From assembly GCF_042429435.1 (NCBI RefSeq), contig NZ_JBHMAF010000020.1: DNA of 64,000 nucleotides; one strand, written 5' to 3'. Made by a program: the position numbers and the translations under genes. The stretch comes from Ectobacillus funiculus. Its GTDB lineage: Bacteria > Bacillota > Bacilli > Bacillales > Bacillaceae_G. Of the stretch, positions 1-9,178 are shown one piece after another. The notes beneath the pieces are model-generated. The model was given only the letters and a program-made list of their open reading frames with translations. It did no database searches and was not told the origin of the DNA. Positions within the stretch are counted from its first letter, which is position 1. Each line of letters starts with the position of its first letter.

Positions 1-1
1 T

Positions 2-2578
2 GCGATGCTAATCGGCTATGGAGTGGATGCAATTTATCCATACCTAGTATTTGAAACAATCAAGCATTTAATTCAAGACGAGGTTCTTTCCGGTAGCCAA
101 GAACAAGCAGAGAAGAGCTTCCTTGTTGCTGCGACAGAAGGCGTTATAAAAGTAATGTCCAAAATGGGTATTTCTACTGTACAAAGCTATCGTGGTGCGC
201 AAATCTTTGAAGCAATTGGTATTGGGAAATCTGTAATTAATAAATACTTCAAAGGAACAGCTTCTCAAATCGATGGTATTGACCTAGATGTAATTGAGAA
301 AGAGACGTTTATGCGTCATGAAAAAGCGTTCCAAGAGTCTGTGTATGAAGAACAAACATTAGAAGCAGGAAGCGACTTCCAATGGCGTAAAAATGGGGAG
401 CACCATGCTTTCAATCCTGGAACGATTCATTTGCTGCAAAAAGCATGTCGTACGGGTGATTATGAGTTATTCAAGAAATATTCTGAATTAGCTAATGAAG
501 AACAAATGGCGTTCTTACGCAACTTGTTCACATTCAAAGAAGGACAAAAAGCAATTCCGTTAGAAGAAGTTGAATCGGCTGAATCTATTGTACGCCGCTT
601 TAAAACAGGAGCAATGTCATACGGTGCTCTAAGTGAAGAGTCTCATGAAGCTCTTGCAATTGCGATGAACAGACTTGGTGCGCGCAGCAACAGTGGAGAA
701 GGTGGAGAAAATCCAGCTCGTTATACTCCTGATGCAAATGGTGATTTCCGCCGCAGCGCAATCAAGCAAATTGCTTCTGGTCGTTTTGGTGTAACAAGCC
801 ACTATTTAGTAAATGCAGACGAAATTCAGTTGAAGATGGCACAAGGTGCGAAACCGGGTGAAGGCGGACAGCTTCCAGGACAAAAAGTATATCCTTGGAT
901 TGCTGATGTTCGTGGCGCAACACCAGGTGTAGGCTTAATTTCACCTCCACCTCACCATGATATTTATTCAATTGAAGACTTAGCGCAGTTGATTCATGAT
1001 GCGAAAAACGCAAACCCTGCAGCACGTATCAGCGTAAAGCTTGTATCAAAAGCAGGTGTTGGAACAATTGCTGCCGGCGTAGCAAAAGGTGTAGCTGATG
1101 TTATTGTAATCAGTGGTTTTGAGGGCGGAACAGGTGCTTCTCCGCGTACAAGTGTTAAGCACGCAGGTATGCCATGGGAGCTTGGATTAGCAGAAACACA
1201 TCAAACATTATTGATCAACGAATTACGTGATCGTGTAGTTGTGGAAACAGACGGAAAATTAATGACAGGCCGTGACGTAGTACTTGCAGCGCTTCTTGGA
1301 GCAGAAGAGTTTGGCTTTGCAACGGCTCCTCTAGTTGTATTAGGATGTATTATGATGCGTGTATGTCATAAGGATACATGTCCAGTCGGCGTAGCGACGC
1401 AAAATCCAGAGCTTCGTAAAAAGTTTGCAGGAAACCCTGATGATGTAGTGAACTACATGATGTTTGTTGCAGAAGAGGTACGTGAGCTAATGGCTGAGCT
1501 TGGATTCAGAACACTTGATGAAATGGTAGGAAGAACAGACGTGTTAACAGTAAGCGAGCGTGCTGCTTCCCACTGGAAAGCGAAGCATTTAGACCTATCT
1601 CCAATGCTTTACCAACCGGAAGTTGCAGAAGGCGCATCACGTACATTCAAGCATCCGCAACAGCATAAGTTAGAGCAATCGCTTGATATGCTTCAAATTC
1701 TTCCGTTAGCTGAAAAAGCATTGAACGAGAAGGAACCTGTTGAGATTTCTGTCTCCATTGGCAATACAAACCGTGTTGCTGGAACAATTCTTGGCAGCGA
1801 AGTAACGAAGCGCTACGGTGAAGAAGGTCTATCAGAAGATACGATTACATTGAACTTTACAGGCTCTGCAGGTCAAAGCTTTGGTGCATTCGTTCCGAAG
1901 GGGATTACGCTTCATTTAGAAGGCGATGCAAACGACTATGTAGGAAAAGGTTTGTCTGGCGGTAAAATTATCGTTCGTCCACATGCAGAGGCAAGCTTTG
2001 CTGCGGAAGATAATGTTATTGCAGGTAACGTAGCATTTTATGGTGCTACATCCGGAGAAGCTTATATTAACGGAAAAGCAGGGGAACGTTTCGCGGTTCG
2101 TAACAGCGGTGTGAATGTTGTTGTTGAAGGTGTCGGCGACCATGGCTGTGAATATATGACAGGCGGACGTGTTGTAATCATTGGTTCTGTTGGTAAAAAC
2201 TTCGCGGCGGGTATGTCTGGCGGTATCGCATATGTGTTAACAGAAGACAAAGAAGCATTTATTGCTTCTTGCAACAAAGAAATGGTGCTTCTTGAGGACG
2301 TAGTAAGCGAAGCAGACGTAAAAGAATTAAAAGATTTAATTGTAAATCATTACGAATATACAGCAAGTTCTAAGGCTGCATATGTATTGGCAAATTGGAA
2401 CGAAGCGGTGACTTCCTTCGTGAAGGTCATTCCGAGCGATTACAAACGTGTAATTGAAACAATCGAAGAACTAAAGGCTACAGGAATGAGCGAAGAAGAA
2501 GCAGTCCAAGCAGCGTTTGAAGTTAACACCGGTCAAACGAAAACTGCGAAACAAACAAAGAAAACGGTTTTGGTGTAA
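2..2578 (+). CDS. gltA: Glutamate synthase large subunit (3' part, truncated by window edge)
   Basis: C-terminal 858 residues of the large subunit of NADPH glutamate synthase, which makes two glutamates from glutamine and 2-oxoglutarate. The window opens inside the gene, so the start and the N-terminal amidotransferase domain are missing. Visible are the FMN-binding synthase domain (GAMSYGALSEESHEA, SGEGGENPARY, KPGEGGQLPGQK), the [3Fe-4S] cysteine motif C-x5-C-x4-C (CIMMRVCHKDTC), and the glycine-rich C-terminal beta-helix (GKGLSGGKIIV, GEAYINGKAGERFAVRN). It ends 12 bp before the small-subunit gene, so the two form an operon. The symbol follows Bacillus naming; the E. coli equivalent is gltB. 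The identity is secure from the length and motif order; its regulator (GltC in B. subtilis) would lie off the left edge. Confidence 0.97.
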   Translation, partial: AMLIGYGVDAIYPYLVFETIKHLIQDEVLSGSQEQAEKSFLVAATEGVIKVMSKMGISTVQSYRGAQIFEAIGIGKSVINKYFKGTASQIDGIDLDVIEKETFMRHEKAFQESVYEEQTLEAGSDFQWRKNGEHHAFNPGTIHLLQKACRTGDYELFKKYSELANEEQMAFLRNLFTFKEGQKAIPLEEVESAESIVRRFKTGAMSYGALSEESHEALAIAMNRLGARSNSGEGGENPARYTPDANGDFRRSAIKQIASGRFGVTSHYLVNADEIQLKMAQGAKPGEGGQLPGQKVYPWIADVRGATPGVGLISPPPHHDIYSIEDLAQLIHDAKNANPAARISVKLVSKAGVGTIAAGVAKGVADVIVISGFEGGTGASPRTSVKHAGMPWELGLAETHQTLLINELRDRVVVETDGKLMTGRDVVLAALLGAEEFGFATAPLVVLGCIMMRVCHKDTCPVGVATQNPELRKKFAGNPDDVVNYMMFVAEEVRELMAELGFRTLDEMVGRTDVLTVSERAASHWKAKHLDLSPMLYQPEVAEGASRTFKHPQQHKLEQSLDMLQILPLAEKALNEKEPVEISVSIGNTNRVAGTILGSEVTKRYGEEGLSEDTITLNFTGSAGQSFGAFVPKGITLHLEGDANDYVGKGLSGGKIIVRPHAEASFAAEDNVIAGNVAFYGATSGEAYINGKAGERFAVRNSGVNVVVEGVGDHGCEYMTGGRVVIIGSVGKNFAAGMSGGIAYVLTEDKEAFIASCNKEMVLLEDVVSEADVKELKDLIVNHYEYTASSKAAYVLANWNEAVTSFVKVIPSDYKRVIETIEELKATGMSEEEAVQAAFEVNTGQTKTAKQTKKTVLV

Positions 2579-2590
2579 GGAGGAGCGGTC

Positions 2591-4072
2591 ATGGGAAAAG
2601 CAACCGGATTTATAGAATACGCACGGGAAGAAGCACAAGAACGTGATCCTCTTGCCCGTCTTCAAGACTGGAAAGAATTTTCTGTCAGATTATCTGACGA
2701 ATCATTAAAAGTACAAGGAGCCCGCTGTATGGATTGCGGGACTCCTTTCTGCCAGATGGGTACGGAGATTCGTGGATTAACGTCCGGATGTCCGGTACAC
2801 AACCTTATTCCAGAGTGGAATGATCTTGTGTATCGCGGCCGCTGGAAAGAAGCGTTGGATCGTTTGCTGAAAACAAATAACTTCCCTGAGTTTACAGGAC
2901 GTGTATGTCCTGCACCTTGTGAAGGATCGTGTACAGTATCAATTGCAGATCCAGCGGTAGGAATTAAGAACATTGAGCGTGCTATTATCGATAAGGGCTT
3001 TGAAGAAGGCTGGATGACGCCGCGTATTCCAAAAAGCCGCACAGGGAAAAAGATAGCAATCGTTGGTTCTGGTCCGGCTGGTCTTGCGGCTGCTGACCAA
3101 TTGAATCAAGCAGGTCATTCTGTTACAGTATTCGAGCGTGCAGATCGAATTGGCGGCTTGTTGATGTATGGAATTCCAAGCATGAAATTAGAAAAAGAAG
3201 TTATTGAACGCCGTGTGAAACTGCTTGCAGAAGAAGGCATTCAATTTGTGACAAATACAGAAATCGGAAAAGATATTACAGCTGAGCAATTAAAAGCAGA
3301 TTTTGATTCCGTTATCCTTTGTACAGGAGCACAAAAGCAGCGTGACCTTGTAATGGAGGGACGTGAGTTTGAGGGAATTCATTTTGCAATGGATTATTTA
3401 ACGCTTGCTACAAAAAGCTTGCTTGATTCCAATTTTGCAGATGGACAGTTCATTGATGCAGAAGGAAAAGACGTTATCGTAATCGGTGGCGGTGACACAG
3501 GAGCTGACTGTGTTGCGACAGCACTTAGACAAAATTGCCGCAGCGTAGTACAATTCGGTAAGCACCCAGAGCTTCCAGAGGATCGTGCTTATGATAATCC
3601 GTGGCCAGAATATCCGTTAACATTTACTGTGGAATATGCATATGAAGAAGCAGAAGCAAAGTTCGGATCTGACCCACGCATCTATTGCATCCAAACGAAA
3701 AAGATCGTTGGTGATGAGCAAGGTCGCGTGAAGGAACTTCACACAATCCAAATGGAAAAAACAAAAGACGAGAACGGAAAAGTTGTATTTAAAGAAATTC
3801 CTGGAACTGAGAAAGTTTGGCCAGCACAGCTAGTATTTATTGCAATCGGTTTTGAAGGAACAGAGCAAAAAGTGGTTGACCAATTCGCAGTTGAGAAAAA
3901 CGGAAACAAAGTAAAAGCAGCTTATGGCAAATATACGACATCTGTTGATGGTGTATTTGCTGCTGGAGACGCAAGAAGAGGCCAAAGCTTAATCGTTTGG
4001 GCTATTCATGAAGGCCGTGAAGCTGCACGTGAAGTAGATCGTTATTTAATGGGAGCTTCTAACTTACCATAA
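2591..4072 (+). CDS. gltB: Glutamate synthase small subunit
   Basis: 493-residue beta subunit of glutamate synthase. It oxidises NADPH through FAD and passes electrons via Fe-S clusters to the large subunit. The N-terminal cysteine-rich part (CMDCGTPFC, GCPVHNLIPEWND, CPAPCEGSC) carries the [4Fe-4S] ligands. A Rossmann FAD motif (IVGSGPAGLAAAD) follows near residue 155, and an NADPH motif (VIGGGDTGADCVATALR) near residue 300. The C-terminal GVFAAGDARRGQSLIVWAI segment is the usual second FAD contact. The length is normal for the family. The ATG follows an AGGAGCGG ribosome binding site and lies 12 bp after gltA. A strong intrinsic terminator follows. Confidence 0.97.
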   Translation: MGKATGFIEYAREEAQERDPLARLQDWKEFSVRLSDESLKVQGARCMDCGTPFCQMGTEIRGLTSGCPVHNLIPEWNDLVYRGRWKEALDRLLKTNNFPEFTGRVCPAPCEGSCTVSIADPAVGIKNIERAIIDKGFEEGWMTPRIPKSRTGKKIAIVGSGPAGLAAADQLNQAGHSVTVFERADRIGGLLMYGIPSMKLEKEVIERRVKLLAEEGIQFVTNTEIGKDITAEQLKADFDSVILCTGAQKQRDLVMEGREFEGIHFAMDYLTLATKSLLDSNFADGQFIDAEGKDVIVIGGGDTGADCVATALRQNCRSVVQFGKHPELPEDRAYDNPWPEYPLTFTVEYAYEEAEAKFGSDPRIYCIQTKKIVGDEQGRVKELHTIQMEKTKDENGKVVFKEIPGTEKVWPAQLVFIAIGFEGTEQKVVDQFAVEKNGNKVKAAYGKYTTSVDGVFAAGDARRGQSLIVWAIHEGREAAREVDRYLMGASNLP

Positions 4073-4088
4073 TGTCAGAAATATAGAT

Positions 4089-4134
4089 AAAAAAGCTAAT
4101 CGTCTTATATATAGAGATGATTAGCTTTTTTTTT
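4089..4134 (+). terminator. Intrinsic terminator after gltB
   Basis: A stem of AAGCTAATCGTCT paired with AGATGATTAGCTT (G-U pairs allowed) is followed by a run of nine T. It lies 17 bp after the gltB stop and closes the glt operon. Confidence 0.9.
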
Positions 4135-4218
4135 GGTTATTTATCCTTCAAAATACTAGTTTTTGTTCCTTTCTTTCGGTACACTAAAAAAGAATTATAC
4201 ATCCAAAGAGGGTTTATT

Positions 4219-5070
4219 ATGAAAGACATAGGATTGGTTTTAGAAGGCGGAGGAATGAGAGGACTATATACTGCAGGCGTATTAGAATATTTTATGGAGC
4301 GAAATCTCTTTTTTCCATATGTAGTTGGTGTTTCCGCAGGCGCTTGTATGGCAGCTTCCTATTTATCTAGACAACAAGGCAGGAATAAGAAGGTCAACAC
4401 CGGGCTTGTAAAAGATCCTCGTTACTTGTCGCTACGCAATTTATTTCTGAAGCGACAGTTGTTTGGCATGGATTTTTTATTTGACGAAATTCCAAATAAA
4501 ATCATTCCGTTTGACTTTAAGACATTTTTAAGTGAGAGTGAACAGTTCATCGTAGGTACGACTGATTGTGAGACTGGGGAAGCAGTATATTATAATAAAC
4601 AGGAGCATGGAGCTGATATGCTTACTATTATTCGGGCTTCTAGCTCGCTTCCCTTTATTGCCCCTCCTGTTGAATACGATGGCAGACAATTGCTTGATGG
4701 AGCGATTGTAGATCCAATTCCGCTTCAAAAAGCAAAGCAGGATGGATTTCATAGAAATATTGTCATTATGACAAGACCGTCTGGTTATCAAAAGCCAGCT
4801 AGTAAGCTGTCTTCTCTTGTGCGGATGATGTATCGAAAATATCCACAGGTGGCTTCCCTGTTAGGCGAACAGTATGAGTTGTATAATAAAACGCTATCGT
4901 TTCTCAATTCTGAGCAGACGGCAGGGAACTGCTATCTCATTCAGCCGAGCGTCACCTTACCTGTCAGTCGAATTGAGCGAAATGAGAAAAGGCTAGTCGA
5001 TTTGTATGAATTAGGCTATCAGGATGCCAAAAGGCATGAAGATGACATACAACGTTGGGTATACCGATAA
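4219..5070 (+). CDS. Patatin-like phospholipase/acyl hydrolase
   Basis: 283-residue protein of the patatin-like serine hydrolase family, with no signal peptide, so probably cytoplasmic. It shows the oxyanion-hole motif GGGMRG (residues 10-15), the nucleophile elbow GVSAG with Ser39, and the catalytic aspartate in LLDGAIVDP (Asp160), which together form the family's Ser-Asp dyad. The start chosen is the ATG preceded by AAAGAGGG; an in-frame ATG 102 bp upstream overlaps the preceding terminator and has no ribosome binding site. The gene stands alone between two terminators. Bacterial members hydrolyse acyl esters or phospholipids; the true substrate cannot be read from the sequence. Confidence 0.9.
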   Translation: MKDIGLVLEGGGMRGLYTAGVLEYFMERNLFFPYVVGVSAGACMAASYLSRQQGRNKKVNTGLVKDPRYLSLRNLFLKRQLFGMDFLFDEIPNKIIPFDFKTFLSESEQFIVGTTDCETGEAVYYNKQEHGADMLTIIRASSSLPFIAPPVEYDGRQLLDGAIVDPIPLQKAKQDGFHRNIVIMTRPSGYQKPASKLSSLVRMMYRKYPQVASLLGEQYELYNKTLSFLNSEQTAGNCYLIQPSVTLPVSRIERNEKRLVDLYELGYQDAKRHEDDIQRWVYR

Positions 5071-5084
5071 TATTTAGTCGTTGC

Positions 5085-5115
5085 AACACTCCTGTTAACA
5101 GGAGTGTTCTTTTTT
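5085..5115 (+). terminator. Intrinsic terminator after the patatin-like gene
   Basis: A perfect AACACTCCTG / CAGGAGTGTT stem with a short loop is followed by CTTTTTT. Confidence 0.9.
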
Positions 5116-5143
5116 GTATAAAAAAGGAACCAAAGGGCTCCTT
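5116..5143 (-). terminator. Intrinsic terminator of the minus-strand gene
   Basis: Read on the minus strand, AAGGAGCC pairs with GGTTCCTT around a CTTT loop, followed by a T run. It lies 20 bp beyond the stop of the minus-strand gene and is back to back with the plus-strand terminator. Confidence 0.8.
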
Positions 5144-5162
5144 GAAAATTGGGGTATATCTT

Positions 5163-5432
5163 TTAGTAATCGTCGGTTGAATCAGAGCGTTGAAGCAAGA
5201 TAAATCCACTTACACTAGTAGAGCTTCCTTTACCCTCCACTTCAAAACCATATTTCATCAAACAGTTCACCGCTTGGCGAAGTGAGCCTCCCGGTTTAAT
5301 TACTCCGAAGCAAGGCTGTGTACTTCCAATTACACGTGCATCTGTGATCGTAAAGCCTGAGCTTGAATCTAAAGGATTTTTTTCAAAAGTAAGAAGTACT
5401 AAATCTGTCGATCTTGGAATAGATACGTCCAA
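5163..5432 (-). CDS. Small conserved-looking protein of unknown function (89 aa)
   Basis: 89-residue protein that I do not recognise. It begins with TTG, eight bases after a GGGAGA ribosome binding site; an in-frame TGA directly upstream rules out a longer form. There are no membrane segments and only two cysteines. The middle reads GVIKPGGSLRQAVNCLMKYGFEVEG, followed by a Ser/Thr-rich stretch and an acidic end (DSTDDY). It is flanked by its own terminator and runs divergently from pduL. The good ribosome binding site and clean terminator support a real gene. Confidence 0.65.
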   Translation of the reverse strand: MDVSIPRSTDLVLLTFEKNPLDSSSGFTITDARVIGSTQPCFGVIKPGGSLRQAVNCLMKYGFEVEGKGSSTSVSGFILLQRSDSTDDY

Positions 5433-5565
5433 TGTTCATTTCTCCCTTTTTTTCATATTACTTATATATATAATGCCTGTCCGGTGAAATCGCTTGTTTC
5501 TTTGTCATGGTTTTTAGAAAATGGGAAAACTATCTATGTACAACAAGATAGCAGGAGGCTAATGT

Positions 5566-6135
5566 ATGAAACACATTCCAATAGGAGTATCAAACCGCCA
5601 TATTCATTTGAAAAAGGAGCATGTAGAACAGTTATTTGGAGAAGGCTATGAACTAAAGGTTTTCAAGGAACTATCGCAGCCTGGGGAGTTCGCGGCAGAG
5701 GAAACTGTGACGATCCGTACACAAAAATCAGAAATTCAGCACGTCCGTATTTTAGGTCCGATTCGCAGTTTGACGCAGGTTGAAATCTCAAAGACGGATT
5801 CGTTTGCTCTTGGTGTGAAGGCTCCAATCCGTTCATCCGGTAATATTGAAGGAACACCGGGCATTACAATTATCGGTCCAAGGGGAGAAATGAATGTTGA
5901 CCACGGTGTCATTATAGCAGAGCGTCATATTCATATGACAACTGATGACGCAGCAGCCTTTGGTGTGAGAGATGGGCAATATGTAAGTGTGAAGGTCCTA
6001 GGAGAAAGGGGACTTATTTTTAATCAGGTATTGATTCGAGTAAAGGATACATATGCTCTCGATATGCATATTGATACGGATGAAGCGAATGCTGCCGGCT
6101 TAAAGTCTGGCGATACAGTAGAATTACTCCTATAG
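5566..6135 (+). CDS. pduL: PduL-type phosphate acyltransferase
   Basis: 189-residue PduL-family phosphotransacylase, which interconverts acyl-CoA and acyl phosphate (propanoyl or acetyl). The family's duplicated barrel and metal-binding histidines are visible in the two motifs SNRHIHL (residues 9-15) and AERHIHM (about 123-129). The segment IEGTPGITIIGPRGEM is also typical. The start is set by AGGAGG seven bases upstream. It stands alone with its own terminator. There are no diol-dehydratase or microcompartment genes around it and no encapsulation peptide is evident, so it is probably a soluble housekeeping enzyme of acetate/propionate metabolism rather than part of a pdu organelle. Confidence 0.9.
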   Translation: MKHIPIGVSNRHIHLKKEHVEQLFGEGYELKVFKELSQPGEFAAEETVTIRTQKSEIQHVRILGPIRSLTQVEISKTDSFALGVKAPIRSSGNIEGTPGITIIGPRGEMNVDHGVIIAERHIHMTTDDAAAFGVRDGQYVSVKVLGERGLIFNQVLIRVKDTYALDMHIDTDEANAAGLKSGDTVELLL

Positions 6136-6145
6136 TTACGATGCA

Positions 6146-6181
6146 GGGGCCTTTTGCCAAACAAGCAATAGGCCCTTTTTT
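6146..6181 (+). terminator. Intrinsic terminator after pduL
   Basis: GGGCC pairs with GGCCC across a longer loop and is followed by TTTTTT. Confidence 0.7.
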
Positions 6182-6244
6182 GCACTGTAGGAAAGTATAA
6201 ATCTCCAGTTAGAAGCAAACGCGGTTTTTCACCATTAACTGTAG

Positions 6245-6275
6245 TTGACAAATACATACTTATATAGATTACAAT
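6245..6275 (+). promoter_or_regulatory. Possible sigma-A promoter upstream of the DUF3889 gene
   Basis: A perfect TTGACA is followed after 19 bases by TACAAT. The spacing is longer than ideal, so this is tentative. It would leave a leader of about 180 bases before the next gene. Confidence 0.3.
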
Positions 6276-6464
6276 AGGGGACATTTTCAATGGTTAAACT
6301 CTTATGAAATGAAAATGATACCTACCGTGAAGAAATGATCAGATGAACCGTAAATTCAACGCAGCAGGAAATTTTATCAGCAAAGTGTAAGTCCAGCTAT
6401 GTTTCTGTCTTCGTAAATTGGTGAGTTTTCTTTATTAATGGTAACAAAAAGGGAGCGATGCTAT

Positions 6465-6803
6465 GTGTTACAAATAGTTAGATGTTGTATACTCTGTTTT
6501 ACTGTTATTTTTACCTTACCTAATCTAGACAAAGCTGCAGAGTTATATGAAAATCAACAAATTCCAGCCTATGCAAAATGGGGACTTCTGGCTATGCAAA
6601 AAACAAAAGAACGATATCCAAAGGCAAACATCATTGATTATCTTCATATCGGACGTGAAACAAAAACTGCTAATGTAGCAGTGGAAAGATTTAAATTATG
6701 GTTACAAGAGAATGGGAGGGAATATGGTGTATTGATTGAGATTGAATTTGAGCTTCAAACAGAAAAAGTTCTATATATTACCTTTACAGAAACAGACAGA
6801 TAG
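6465..6803 (+). CDS. DUF3889 family secreted protein
   Basis: 112-residue protein resembling the Bacillus DUF3889 (YqzG/YhdC) family: the core PAYAKWGLLAMQKTKERYPKA and the following DYLHIGRE are the recognisable part. The function is unknown. The N-terminus is hydrophobic and looks like a signal peptide, so the protein is probably exported. I place the start at GTG 6465 because GGGAG lies nine bases upstream; an in-frame ATG at 6438 would add nine residues but has no properly spaced ribosome binding site. The gene sits alone upstream of the sleB operon. Confidence 0.7.
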   Translation: MLQIVRCCILCFTVIFTLPNLDKAAELYENQQIPAYAKWGLLAMQKTKERYPKANIIDYLHIGRETKTANVAVERFKLWLQENGREYGVLIEIEFELQTEKVLYITFTETDR

Positions 6804-6957
6804 TGCTTAGCTGTTTGTTTTCTTTTCTGGAAATTTCATTTACTGTAATAAGTGATAAAAAATACTTTTCATGGATTTTTCTTCATTCTTTACATAAAAC
6901 AACATTCTTTACAAAAAAATAGTTATAAAACATTGATGTTCCTAGGGAGGTTTCTAT

Positions 6958-7806
6958 ATGTTCGCTAAAGCTTTCTTCAAGCCGCAGCTTATTTGTTCGT
7001 TTTTCCTTGCTTTTGTTTTAGTAAGCAGCGTTCATGAAAAGGAAGCAAAGGCTTTCTCAAGTCAAGTGATTCAAAGAGGTGCGGTTGGGGATGATGTGAT
7101 TGAATTGCAGGCTCGTCTGCAATATATCGGATTCTACAGCGGTAGGATTGACGGTGCATTTGGCTGGAATACGTATTGGGCCGTTCGCAATTTTCAATCG
7201 AAATTTGGGTTACCTGTTGATGGGATGGCAGGAGCAACAACAAAGCAAAAGCTGACAAACGCATCCAAGTATAATGAGCAATTTGTAAAAGAACAAATAC
7301 AGAAAGGAAATGAATTTACGCACTACGGAGGGAAGCCTCTGGAGCAGCAGGTAAAAAGCAGTGGAGGGCAAGCAAATGGTAATGCAAGTCAATCTCAAAG
7401 TGCCAATAATCAGCCAGTGAAGACGACTGCTTCTAATGTGCCGAGTGGATTCTCACAAAATGATATTCAATGGCTTGCAAACGCAGTATATGGGGAGTCG
7501 CGCGGTGAACCGTATATCGGACAGGTCGCGGTAGCCGCAGTCATTTTGAACCGGGTGAGCAGTCCATCCTTCCCGAATACAGTTTATGGCGTCATTTTTG
7601 AACCGCTTGCCTTTACAGCGGTGGCTGATGGACAAATTTGGTTAACACCGAATGAAAATGCAAAAAAAGCGGTACTGGATGCGATTAATGGATGGGATCC
7701 AACTGACGGAGCGGTATATTATTTTAATCCGGAGACCGCAACAAGTAAGTGGATTTGGGGGCGTCCTCAGATTAAAAAGATTGGCAAACATATCTTTTGC
7801 CGATAG
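6958..7806 (+). CDS. sleB: Spore cortex-lytic enzyme SleB
   Basis: 282-residue germination-specific lytic transglycosylase that degrades muramic-delta-lactam-containing spore cortex. It has an N-terminal signal peptide ending near AKAF, a peptidoglycan-binding domain (about residues 38-100, RGAVGDDVIELQARLQYIGF), a Gln/Ser/Asn-rich linker (about 125-160), and a C-terminal hydrolase domain starting at GFSQNDIQWLANAVYGE. The glutamate of YGESRGEP is the likely catalytic residue. The length matches the family. The ATG follows GGGAGG. The gene is followed 15 bp later by ypeB, its usual partner, which the enzyme needs for stable deposition in the spore. Expression in the forespore under sigma G is known for the family; I could not define that promoter here. 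Confidence 0.96.
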   Translation: MFAKAFFKPQLICSFFLAFVLVSSVHEKEAKAFSSQVIQRGAVGDDVIELQARLQYIGFYSGRIDGAFGWNTYWAVRNFQSKFGLPVDGMAGATTKQKLTNASKYNEQFVKEQIQKGNEFTHYGGKPLEQQVKSSGGQANGNASQSQSANNQPVKTTASNVPSGFSQNDIQWLANAVYGESRGEPYIGQVAVAAVILNRVSSPSFPNTVYGVIFEPLAFTAVADGQIWLTPNENAKKAVLDAINGWDPTDGAVYYFNPETATSKWIWGRPQIKKIGKHIFCR

Positions 7807-7821
7807 GATGGAGGGGATAAA

Positions 7822-9162
7822 ATGTTCAGAGCATTACTTATTACGATTTTATCAATCGGTGCTATTAGTACTGCTTATTGGGGGTATCGAGAGCATCAAG
7901 AAAAAAATGCTGTACTGATTCGTGCCGAGAATAACTACCAGCGAGCGTTTAATGATTTGACATATGAAATTGATTTGTTACATGACAAAATCGGTGCTAC
8001 TCTTGCTATGAGCACGCGTACGTCACTTTCTCCCGCTCTTGCAGAAGTATGGCGGCTCACTTCAAATGCTCATAATGATGTTGGTCAGCTGCCGCTTACA
8101 TTGCTGCCATTCAATAAAACAGAGGATTTTTTAGCGCAAATTGGTGATTTTAGTTATCAAACAGCTATTCGTGATTTGGAGAAAGAACCGCTTAATGAAA
8201 AAGAGTATACATTACTTGAGCAGATGTATAAAAGGGCGGGAGACATCCAAAACGAGTTGCGCGGTGTCCAGCGTCTTGTATTAAAGAATAATTTACGATG
8301 GATGGATGTAGAGCTTGCACTTGCTGCGGATAAGAAGCCGCTTGATAATACCATTATCGATGGTTTAAAAACGGTGGAAAAAAATGTAGCGTCTTACGCT
8401 GAAACAGATTTCAGCCCAACGGCTACAAGTATGGAAAAGGACGAGAAAGGATTCTCTCGCTTAGAGGGCAGAGAGATTTCCAAAGAGGATGCCAAGAAAA
8501 TTGCCAAGGAATTTCTTGGACTTAAGGGAACGGAACAAATGTCTGTCGAGCAAAGCGGGAAAGGGGCAAATAATCGCTTTTATAGCGTCTCTATCCAGCA
8601 GCCAAAAACGAACAGCATAACATACATGGATATTACCAAAAAAGGAGGATATCCAATTTGGGTTATGAACAATAGGCAGATTCAGGGGCAAAAAATCAGC
8701 CTCAATGATGCGGGGGCAAAAGGTCTTCAGTTTTTAAAGGAACATAAGTTTGAAAATATGGAGCTATATGATAGTGCACAGTATGACTCTATTGGAATGT
8801 TTACATATGTGACAAACATCAATGGGGTTCGGATTTATCCAGAATCCATTCAAATGAAGGTTGCCCTTGATGATGGGGGGATTGTCGGTTTTTCCGCAAA
8901 GGATTATTTATCGTCCTATAAGAAACGTACTATTGCAAAACCAGCTATAACTGTAGAAGAGGCAAGAAAACGCATTAGCAAAAATGTGAAGGTGATGGAG
9001 GAACGGCAGGCAATCATCGTGAGCAATCTTAAGAAAGAGGTATTATGCTATGAGTTTTTAGGTGTCTATGGTAAAGATACGTATCAAATTTTTATTAATG
9101 CACAAAGCGGTATTGAGGAAAAGGTAAAGAAATTGCAAAACGTGGAGCCAGTGTATGAGTGA
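7822..9162 (+). CDS. ypeB: Germination protein YpeB
   Basis: 446-residue partner of SleB. One N-terminal membrane segment (FRALLITILSIGAISTAYWG) is followed by a long helical region (about residues 30-200) and C-terminal PepSY-like repeats (about 205-445, beginning at GREISKEDAKKIAKEFLG). In known spore formers YpeB and SleB depend on each other for stability in the dormant spore, and the PepSY part inhibits SleB until germination. Length and order are normal. The ATG follows GGAGGGG. Confidence 0.95.
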   Translation: MFRALLITILSIGAISTAYWGYREHQEKNAVLIRAENNYQRAFNDLTYEIDLLHDKIGATLAMSTRTSLSPALAEVWRLTSNAHNDVGQLPLTLLPFNKTEDFLAQIGDFSYQTAIRDLEKEPLNEKEYTLLEQMYKRAGDIQNELRGVQRLVLKNNLRWMDVELALAADKKPLDNTIIDGLKTVEKNVASYAETDFSPTATSMEKDEKGFSRLEGREISKEDAKKIAKEFLGLKGTEQMSVEQSGKGANNRFYSVSIQQPKTNSITYMDITKKGGYPIWVMNNRQIQGQKISLNDAGAKGLQFLKEHKFENMELYDSAQYDSIGMFTYVTNINGVRIYPESIQMKVALDDGGIVGFSAKDYLSSYKKRTIAKPAITVEEARKRISKNVKVMEERQAIIVSNLKKEVLCYEFLGVYGKDTYQIFINAQSGIEEKVKKLQNVEPVYE

Positions 9163-9178
9163 GAAGGAGATGAAGAGC